Below are positions 56,218 through 64,000 of a stretch of 64,000 nucleotides of DNA, piece after piece. Below the pieces are notes generated by a model that had not been told where the DNA came from, did no database searches, and worked only from the letters and a program-made list of their open reading frames with translations. The translations under genes and the position numbers were made by a program. This stretch comes from Euborellia annulipes (taxonomy: Eukaryota > Arthropoda > Insecta > Dermaptera > Anisolabididae), in contig JAKCPI010005449.1 of NCBI GenBank assembly GCA_023213315.1, forward strand, positions 1 to 64,000. The letters are read 5' to 3'. Each line of letters starts with the position of its first letter. The stretch's first letter is position 1.

Positions 56218-56262
56218 ATTATACTCGATATATTTCGGGATATTATCCCATCTTCAAGAGTT
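56218..56262 (-). ncRNA. Hammerhead-like motif with one core change
   Basis: Minus strand: perfect 5-bp stem II (GGGAU/AUCCC), GAAA, a short AUAUAU stem III, UC, and stem I ACUC/GAGU. The first core box is UUGAAGA, that is C3 changed to U, which normally abolishes cleavage. Confidence 0.42.
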
Positions 56263-56442
56263 ACAAACGACTGTAGAGCAGAATTTGCTTATGAGATGTT
56301 GTTTTTTCAACTTTTATGCTTATTTAACAACTTTTTACTCAAGATTTTTTATGCTTTTTTAAGCACTTTTTTCCATTTTTTTATGCTTTTTTGTCCGGTC
56401 TCTACTTATAAGACTTTACATCTGCTTGTAATTAAATTAATT

Positions 56443-56685
56443 CTACTTCTGACTTCGTCTTATTCCAGCGATGCGGGGTCGGCGGACCTAACTTTTTCCC
56501 CCTCTAATCCTATCATGTGTTTTTGCGACCGAGAAGGATAGAACAGACCGGCTCGTCGCACGGTCTGTCGCCTGTTGAAAAGAGGAAGGAAGAGACAGAC
56601 ATACAAAGAACAGAAGGGATGCCTGTCCCAGCTCGGGCAGCTCGTGGTTGCCATCCACGTACCCACAAAGTGGGCCCCTGAGCGA
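56443..56685 (-). mobile_element. SINE-B, copy 2
   Basis: 19-bp target duplication (56424-56442 and 56686-56704, one mismatch; starts GCTTGTAAT). Homologous to 6504-6725. The 3' end (plus-strand left side) carries the sequence shared with the RTE-like LINE tail (TGCGGGGTCGGCGG). No tRNA boxes recognised. Confidence 0.78.
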
Positions 56686-56742
56686 GCTTGTAATCAAATT
56701 AATTAAACATATTTATTTATTTGGAGGAATAACATATATTTT

Positions 56743-57229
56743 AAAAATCTGGTGTGACTGGTCGCACAGCACACAACTTTCGATTACCTTCGGTAATCGA
56801 AAGTTGTGTTCTGTGCTTGTCACACCAGATTTTTTGTGTCGAAATATATTTAGTTTCCGCCAATATATTAGAAATTTAAGATGTCAAAATTATAAACATG
56901 GCAAAATATTTATATTTTGTTACCATGGCAACCATTTCTCCTATCTTCCCTATGAAATACAAGAGTAAAGTGTGCTTCAAACAATTTTGAGGGCAAAACG
57001 AGAATATACATTTGAAAGAGCATCTAAAAAATAATTGATTTTTGAATTTTAATCAAAATCGTTAGAGCGAATTTTGAGAAAATCGAAAAAAAATGAAAAA
57101 GTACATCAGTAAAGTACTAGTACTCTTTGGCCAATTTTGATTAAAAGCTTATTTTTCCGGTCCCGGGGGGTGTTTAACTTAAATATAAAATTTCATCCTC
57201 CTAGCTCAATTCCTTCATGCTTAAAATTG

Positions 57230-57279
<50 letters not shown>

Positions 57280-57421
57280 CATGTCGCGAAAACCACTTTT
57301 TTGGATTCAGGGGACCTCAAAACGTGAAGATCCATCAAAATCTCGACATCGAATTTTTGACATGAATCCAATACTTTCTCTCTATATATATATTACATAT
57401 ATACATAGGTAAGAGAAAGTA
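56743..57421 (+). mobile_element. H element, copy 6, full length
   Basis: Left hairpin 56749-56830 with a near-perfect long stem (CGATTACC/GGTAATCG loop boxes), CA microsatellite 57232-57276, right hairpin closing with GGTAAGAGAAAGTA. Confidence 0.8.
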
Positions 57422-59214
57422 AAAATGAATTTGTCAATTAAGCTTAAATATCCTATTCAGTAGAATATATTCAGAAGTGACATTTTTCCAATTTTTTTTT
57501 TTGTTATTTGAAATTTTGCCTCTACAGCACGGGATTATTGGTGAATGCTTCATGTTTTTATCTTTTTTTATTTCAATTTTCTATAATTCAACTAAAGAAT
57601 ATAAAACCCAAAAAAATAAATAATAGCTTGCTAGCTAGATATTTCTTTTCAAAAATAAAAAACTCATAAATTAAAACATCTTTCATTCTTGCAAATGCAT
57701 TTATTTAGTTTGCACATTCGATAAAATAGAACTGAAATAAATATAAAAAAAAAAAACGTTTAATACTTCCAAACATAGTAATGTGAAGACCGATAAATTT
57801 TGTTTTATGATCTGATGAATAGCAATAAAATGGATATGAATAGAGAATAAATTTTCGTTTTTTGAATCAATATATATCAGTAGAAATTTATTGAGAAAGT
57901 ACATCAAACGCTTTTAAGATCTAATTCAATAGCAGAGCACCTCAATAGTGTAACCCATAAGCTAGTGTATGAATAAGATAATATCTACGATTGTTCTGTA
58001 AATTAAATAATTATCTCTTTTGTTTATAAAGATTTTGCAGAGACTATTAAATTTTTTTCAATCCGTTCGAGCTCGAATGTATCCTAACAAGTGGAAAAGC
58101 CCGCCTTCGGCGAGCAAATGCTTCAAATTTATTCTTGTTCACTGTTTAGAAATTTTAAATTTTAAAGATTTAAATTTCCCTCTCTGACTTAGTTTTAAAT
58201 TTCCCTCTTTAACACAATTTACTTTTATTCTGGCCAATCAGGGCCCTGATACGCACATACACACAGGGACAGGAAGTCAACCGCTAGCGCTTTATATATT
58301 ATAGTATGATGATAATACATAGATTGTCTTAATACATTTTTTGGCAAAGACTGATTGATACTGATACCAAAATTTTAGATTTTCTTTTAAAGTAAAAAAC
58401 TTCTATTCCAGAATATTTATGGGTTTGGTGTCATGAGCTTATTATATAATGAAAAAATGCAATTCATTATAAAACATTAAAATAAAAAGTGGTAGAGCCG
58501 GCCGAAGCCTATAGTATATTCTTTTAATGAAAGATTTGTTTTTAATTTATTAACTAAAACGTTATTCGTAAATATTCATTAAATAAAAAGCATGAGATTG
58601 AGAGTTGCTTTTTTGTATTATAAATTCCCTCGCACAAAGTTGTTTTTATTTTTTTATTTTTTTATTTTTTTTTTTTACTTTTTTTTAAGAGAATCTTTTT
58701 ATTTTCGTAATTTCAGATCAATCAATGTCGAGTTTTATTTTCAAGTGATGTTACCATCATTGGTTGAATAATTTTGAACATTTATTAATTGAAATCACCA
58801 TTTGTTTTTTTTTTTTGCGAATCAGGAACGCTCTTAGAGTAAGTCTCGCTGAGGATTGGAAATAATGCCAAACTTAGCCGTATTTATCATTTGGATTATA
58901 CAAACAAAAAATTAATTCTCTCATAAATAGGATAGTGAAATTTTTCATTGCTTTATTCCCGTGATTCCAGGCGAGCATAAAAAATTTTAGAGATAACATT
59001 CGGAAAGGATAGACAACCCAAATGACCAACTCACTAATGAACTTTTTGCCACAGAGTTTCTCTTCATGCTTAGCTGTTAATTTCAAGAGAGATTTAAGAT
59101 TTAACGACTGCATAGGCGTGGTCCTCTCGAAAGGAATTCCTCTGGAGTAATTAAACGAAAAATTTATCGTACAAATTAATTATTAATGGAAAATTATGAA
59201 TGAAATATTTCTTA
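57422..59214. other. No gene recognised
   Basis: AT-rich. A 79-codon ORF (58874-59113, minus) has no recognisable domain. CTAGCGCTTTATATATTATAG at 58284 resembles boxes found at ends of some dispersed repeats, but no element can be delimited. Confidence 0.5.
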
Positions 59215-59222
59215 TGTCTATT

Positions 59223-59390
59223 CATGGGCGTAATTAGGGGGTTTCCGGAGAGGGGGGGGGGGCTAGAAGGCTCCCCGCCCCAAGAAAAAAATTGAGACAA
59301 TATGTGGCCTTCCAGGCCTCCCCCTCCCGGAGAATGGCTCGTCCCATTCCCCCCCCCCCCCCCCAGCCAAATTCCCTAGTTACGCCCATG
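59223..59390. mobile_element. hAT-like MITE (CATGGGCGTAAC family), copy 2
   Basis: Perfect 8-bp target duplication TGTCTATT (59215-59222, 59391-59398). Ends CATGGGCGTAATTAG and CTAGTTACGCCCATG. Collinear with 23344-23495, including GCCCCAAGAAAAA and CCAGCCAAATTC boxes. Confidence 0.88.
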
Positions 59391-59398
59391 TGTCTATT

Positions 59399-60065
59399 GT
59401 TACATACTATTCCTTATCTTTTGATAATTTCTAAAAGGTTAACTTTTTTTTTTTATTTTATTCTAAAATTTTTCCTTTTCCCCTTTTAATGATAAACTAC
59501 CAATTTCAATCGAGAAATTTATTAACAAATATAAATCAATTTTTTTATTGGAAAAATATATAGAAAATTTCATTCCTTTTATTTATTTCTTATAAACTCC
59601 AGTAAAAAGTCAATAATATCTGAATCAAAAAAAAAAAAAAAAAATATGATTTAATAGAGCCCAATTAAAATAAAATATAATTATAATTATCAAAATTGAA
59701 GAAAGGAAACGGGTAAATATTATATATAGGTCTATAAATATTCATATTTTATTTCGTACTTCTTTTTAAATTCTTCTTTTAATTAGGACTTGAAAATTTC
59801 TTTTGTGAATATATCGAAATAACATACCTGAAAGAAGGACCAAAAAGAAGTAATTTATATAAATATAAATCAGTTCACTTAATAGGGAAGGAGAGAAAGA
59901 GAGAAATATTTTTTTAAATAATTACATCCACACTAAATTAAATTTTACTCAACCTGCTTAGAGGTAAAAGTTTTCAGCTGACTCAATCAAACAAATATAA
60001 ATTACAACAATATACCCATATGAATATACACATAAGTACATGTATGAATAATAAAAACAACAAAC
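59399..60065. other. No gene recognised
   Basis: AT-rich, poly(A) at 59627-59643. Nothing identifiable. Confidence 0.6.
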
Positions 60066-60216
60066 AAACCCAAATGGCTTAAATAAGAATGCCTAGACTC
60101 CCAATATGTATATTAATCAATAAAGGATATCGTCAAAGTCTTATATGGCCTAAGTTGCCGAAAAGACTGTGAATGTGTGTGTGAATGAGAAAAAAGTGTG
60201 AGTGTTAAAAAAAAAA
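60066..60216 (+). mobile_element. SINE-A 3' half
   Basis: Begins in the middle (CCAAATGGCTTAAATAAGAA), with GTTGCCGAAAAGACTG, TG-rich tail and an A run. The tRNA head is missing (5' truncation). Confidence 0.72.
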
Positions 60217-60322
60217 ACATTGTGGGGTTTTTTTCGGATCGTAGGCGTTTAACTGAATATTTTCAGAAAATTATTCAATTAAGGGTATTAAAATCTCGTT
60301 TTTAATCTTAACTTAATAATTG

Positions 60323-60987
60323 AAAAATCTGGTGTGACTGTCGCACAGCACACAACTTTCTCTTACCTTCGGTAATCGAAAGTTGTGTACTGTGCTTGTC
60401 ACACCAGATTTTTTGTGTCGACATGTATTTAGTTCCCGGCAGTAGGGAATATTTGAATTCAGATGTAAAATTTATAAGTATGGGAAAATATTTATATTTT
60501 GTAACCATGACAACCATTTCTCCTATCTTTCCTATGAAGCACAAGAGTAAAGTGCGCTTCAAACAATTTTGAGGGCAAAACGAGAATATACATTTGAAAG
60601 AGCATCTAAAAAATAATTGATTTTTGAATTTTAATCAAAATCGTTAGAGCGAATTTTGAGAAAATCGAAAGACTGAAAAAGTACATCAGTAAAGTACTAG
60701 TACCCTTTGGCCAATTTTGATTAAAAGCTTATTTTCTCGGTCCCGGGGGGTGTTTAACTTAAATATAAAATTTCAGCCACATAGCTCAATTCCTTCATGC
60801 TTAAAATTGAACACAGACAGACAGACACACAGACAGACAGACCATGTCGCGAAAACCACTTTTTTGGATTCAGGGGACCTCAAAACGTGAAGATCCATCA
60901 AAATCTCGACATCGAATTTTTGACATGAATCCAATACTTTCTCTTACCTATGTATATATTACATATATACATAGGTAAGAGAAAGTA
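60323..60987 (+). mobile_element. H element, copy 7, full length with perfect right hairpin
   Basis: Left hairpin 60328-60409. The right hairpin 60935-60987 is a perfect 53-bp palindrome opening TACTTTCTCTTACC and closing GGTAAGAGAAAGTA. Internal microsatellite is a CAGA type (60813-60841). Probably close to the ancestral end structure. Confidence 0.82.
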
Positions 60988-61211
60988 AAAATTGGAAATC
61001 AATAGAGGCATGTTAAAAACTGAGAACAATATTTATTTAGCAATTGAAGATTTGAATCATTTTAAAAATTATATTTTATCAATTTAAAAATTGAAAAATT
61101 AAATCTTACAATTATTTTTTTTTTATAATTCGTCATATATATTAAATTTCAAATAATCCTATTTTTGTCGTCATGGCTTGAGACGTCACGGCTTGTAGCG
61201 TCACGGCCTTT
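60988..61211. other. AT-rich spacer with GTCACGG repeats
   Basis: CGTCACGGCTTG-like phrases repeat two or three times at 61165-61210, adjoining the dispersed repeat. Confidence 0.45.
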
Positions 61212-61305
61212 GACGTGACGTCAAAGGCTTGTAACGCGACATGCTAATAGAAGAGCGAAAAAATTTGAGGCCATCAAATAAAAGTTCCGCTTTAAAAAAC
61301 CAAAG
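61212..61305 (+). repeat. Dispersed repeat with CRE-type palindrome, copy 2
   Basis: Homologous to 27918-28010. TGACGTCA at 61216-61223 is conserved, then CGACATGCTAATAG and CGCTTTAAAAAA. Confidence 0.5.
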
Positions 61306-62522
61306 AAACAAACCAGCTCTGTAATGTTTTAAAATTTTTAATTTACTTCTAACTCTATCTGAGAATCTGATAACTAGTTAATAATTTAATTAAAATCAAA
61401 ATTAACTCTTTGATGATATTAATATATATTGATATTACTCCCAGTGGATCAAATCTTGGGTGAATGGCGATCACGAGATTTCCAAGCTACGATTGAAATT
61501 AATGTCATCTTATTTCTATCCAATGAAGCGTCAGGCCGCGCGACGGGGTATTGCTTCTTTTCACGGTTACTACTTAATATCCTCCTGATATGCGGGATAA
61601 TAGCTAGGAAAAAAGAGATTAATAAATATTAGTATTATTTTTCATTCCAGTCAGTTTCTCTATTAAAATACAAAACTTAATAACATCACATCCGAAATTT
61701 TTACAAGATTAAGGTGGATAGTGTAATAAATATAATTACTGTCAAAGTTGATCTAAAAATAAAAAATCTTCTCAAGAATTTTAAAAGTACAATTTTTTTC
61801 CCCCTTTTTTTTACTAGCATACAGGGGGTTGGTGTTCTCCAATCAAGTTTGACAGCATCAAACAAATAAATGTGTGTGTGTCTTTTTGATTAGACTCACA
61901 TAAATTGACCTGACTTTTCTTTTTAAATCTTACATTTCTCTTTGAAAAGAAGATTTCCTTTCGTTTTGACAAATTATTTAAATATTGACTAGTCTCAGGG
62001 AGTCTTAAAAGGAGAAGGTTAAAATTTCCTTTGGTTTTCTCCAAGTGTACGTTTTTATCTCTAACTAGCTAAAAAGACTATGGTTCATTAATATAGTTGA
62101 GGGACCCGCCTTAGAGCATAAATTAAAGAGAAGTAGTGTGATGATTATCATAAATTATAAGTTGATTTAGTCCCCCAGTAATCCAACAAATAATCTTACA
62201 TCTTAAAATACATTTAATGGGGGTATCGATTTGATTTAAAAACGATTAAGCTGTTTTGGAATAAAGGCCTAATTTAGAAAAAAGTGAATTATTTATAATA
62301 TATATATATAGTATATATAGTATATACGTACATGTATGTTAGTATAGACCAATGTCAAATCGTTCTTTGATTAAACATTCCTTTTGGAAAGCAAATTTTA
62401 AGTCAAACACTCTAATGTTAATTGATGTTGTAGATTGCATTGTATTATTTATTTGAAATGAATTGATTTCACATTCTGGGAAACACTAAGTATAGAAAAT
62501 CTAAATTTTATTTCATTTACAA
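61306..62522. other. No gene recognised
   Basis: AT-rich. ORFs at 61429-61632 (plus) and 61814-62044 (minus) lack recognisable features. Confidence 0.55.
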
Positions 62523-63808
62523 CTAGCCGCACCATCTAACTTCGGCGGTCTTCAAGAGGACTTGCTGAATAGATATTTCTATTAATTAAAGAAAAATATT
62601 TAAAAGAAAATTTTAATTAACAATTTTTAGAATTTTTCATTTGAGAAATTTCATTATTTTATGAATACTTGAATACTTAATTCATTATTTTATTATTACA
62701 ATTAATAGGTTTTGATTTCTCAAAAGGAAACATAAAGCCCAATTATTTTCAATGGGGAAATTTTGCCCTTGACCTAAGGCTCAGAGGTAAAGCATTAGCT
62801 TCTGACAAATCATTTGAAATAAATAGGGATGGGGTCTAAATGGCCTTAGATGCCGAAAAAGACCTTAGAAAAAAATAGGCCTAATTCAAAAGATATTTTT
62901 ACTACTGTCTACTTCACCTATGTCTACGAGTATCAGTTGTGTATTAAAATGAACTCGTTTTGTTTAGTGCTCTTTCATTTAGCGCTAGTTTTCTTTCGTA
63001 TGTATACACCGTGTGAAAAGAAGTATTAATGGTAGATTTATCATAAAATTATTTTTAATTTACTTTTTAATAGGCTTATTTTTAAATTTTTGTGTCAAAA
63101 TACTTGTTGAGTACTTGACCTATTAATATTTAAAATAAATTCCAATTATGCTAACCTTTGACCCTACTATAGAGTGAAATTTCATTTTACAATATTTGAT
63201 ATCCCTAGTATAATTTTATCCCTCTCTACATAGCTGTTCAGAATTCCTCTTTCACTATTTATTCAATAAAACAAAAAATTTAGTTTCAAATATCTCTATC
63301 TCTATTGTTTTTGAAGTAAAACCCTTTAACCTTTGGCAAGTTCATATTTATATATATATATAATTGCGTAGTATCCGTCTGTCTGTCATGCCTTTTGACC
63401 AATTACTGTTGGAATCCGAAATGAAATTTTGCACTCTTATAGATGACATTGTGGAGACTCCGAGAAATATATTTGGTCCCCAAATCCCCAAATGGGAGAT
63501 TAAAATTTTTTTTGAAAATCTCTAATTTTTTTCCATTGGGAAAGAATTGTGTTCTATTTCTCATGAAAAATTATTTATAATAATAAATTAATTAAATTTA
63601 ATCTAAAAACTATAAAAATTTTGACTGACATCATGCCTGATCATATTCAGTACAAAATGCAGTGCGCTAAATTAATTAATTTTAATTGTCTGAAAAATGG
63701 TGGCAACTGATCAAGAATAGGCGAGGGTCCGCCCTAGTTAGGCCACAGCCAGTTGGAGGGGAGTCAAGGGAAACGAAGCCCACCGAAGGAAGACGGCGCG
63801 GCTAGTTA
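62523..63808. repeat. Inverted pair of possible transposon ends
   Basis: AACTAGCCGCACCATCT at 62523 and its near complement ending GCGGCTAGTT at 63808 form an imperfect inverted repeat of about 30 bp, followed inside by CTTCGGCGG-type boxes. CTAG at the tip resembles Helitron 3' ends, but no convincing terminal hairpin was found. The interior is AT-rich, with GTCCGTCTGTCTGTC-like sequence at 63376 and a degenerate SINE-A trace (62770-62870). Confidence 0.35.
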
Positions 63809-64000
63809 TAATATAATAAGCTAATTTAGTTTTATAATGAGTTTTTATCGATCTGTTCCTTGATCATGTTCTGTTATATTTAATTTCCTTAATGATAGAC
63901 ATCTTACTGGAAACGACCTCTTCATATAAATATAAATAAGTACATAAAGACTTTAGAAATAGGAGATATCGAAAGACTCAAAAAATAATGTAATGGTATT
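63809..64000. other. Nothing recognised
   Basis: AT-rich end of the window. Confidence 0.6.

Noticed and set aside
57232..57276. CA microsatellite as an independent repeat
   Set aside because: It sits at the same internal position in all H elements, so it is a variable part of that family.
58874..59113. 79-codon minus-strand ORF
   Set aside because: No conserved motif seen; length is within chance expectation for the amount of sequence.

Overview
This is an AT-rich stretch of an animal nuclear genome, most likely an invertebrate. That is suggested by the mix of non-LTR retrotransposons (an R4/Dong-like element, a jockey/CR1-like LINE fragment, an RTE-like LINE tail), tRNA-derived SINEs, many hAT-like non-autonomous DNA transposons and hammerhead-ribozyme-type motifs of the kind known from Penelope-like elements and retrozymes. 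An AT-rich arthropod such as a copepod would fit, but nothing here fixes the taxon. I recognised no host protein-coding exon and no functional tRNA, rRNA or CRISPR. Apart from the transposon ORF at 49926-53423, the short ORFs are chance openings or lie inside repeats.

Layout. 0.2-9 kb: two foldback repeats with hammerhead motifs, a MITE, an inverted SINE cluster (5.1-5.9 kb), a SINE inserted into another SINE (6.3-6.7 kb), and three hAT-like elements, two of them side by side at one target site. 9-31 kb: several copies of a hairpin-ended element ('H element'), many copies of a tRNA-derived SINE ('SINE-A'), hAT-like elements with 8-bp target duplications, and a LINE tail fused to a tRNA-like sequence. 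33.0-34.9 kb: a three-level nest, with a hAT-like element holding a hammerhead foldback that holds another hAT-like element built round a 60-bp tandem array. 36-48 kb: more foldbacks (one a near-perfect 2 x 214-bp palindrome at 46.3-46.8 kb), SINEs, MITEs, and an H element broken by a LINE. 48.9-53.6 kb: an H element, about 70 AAT repeats, an apparently intact R4/Dong-like retrotransposon with a 1165-residue ORF, then 13 more AAT repeats. 53.6-64 kb: further hammerhead-like motifs, SINEs, H elements and hAT-like elements in otherwise featureless AT-rich DNA.

The most interesting signals are: (1) a family of foldback repeats in which two hammerhead-type motifs point away from each other, one per arm, seen at five loci with seven core-intact motifs in the window; (2) the H element, whose two ends are different palindromic hairpins sharing the motif CTTTCTCTTACC, with a deletion derivative and a 17-bp remnant that support the ends; (3) the intact, apparently AAT-microsatellite-targeting R4/Dong-like retrotransposon.

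All family labels (H element, SINE-A/B/C, hAT-like) are my own and rest on comparing copies inside this window. No database search was run.
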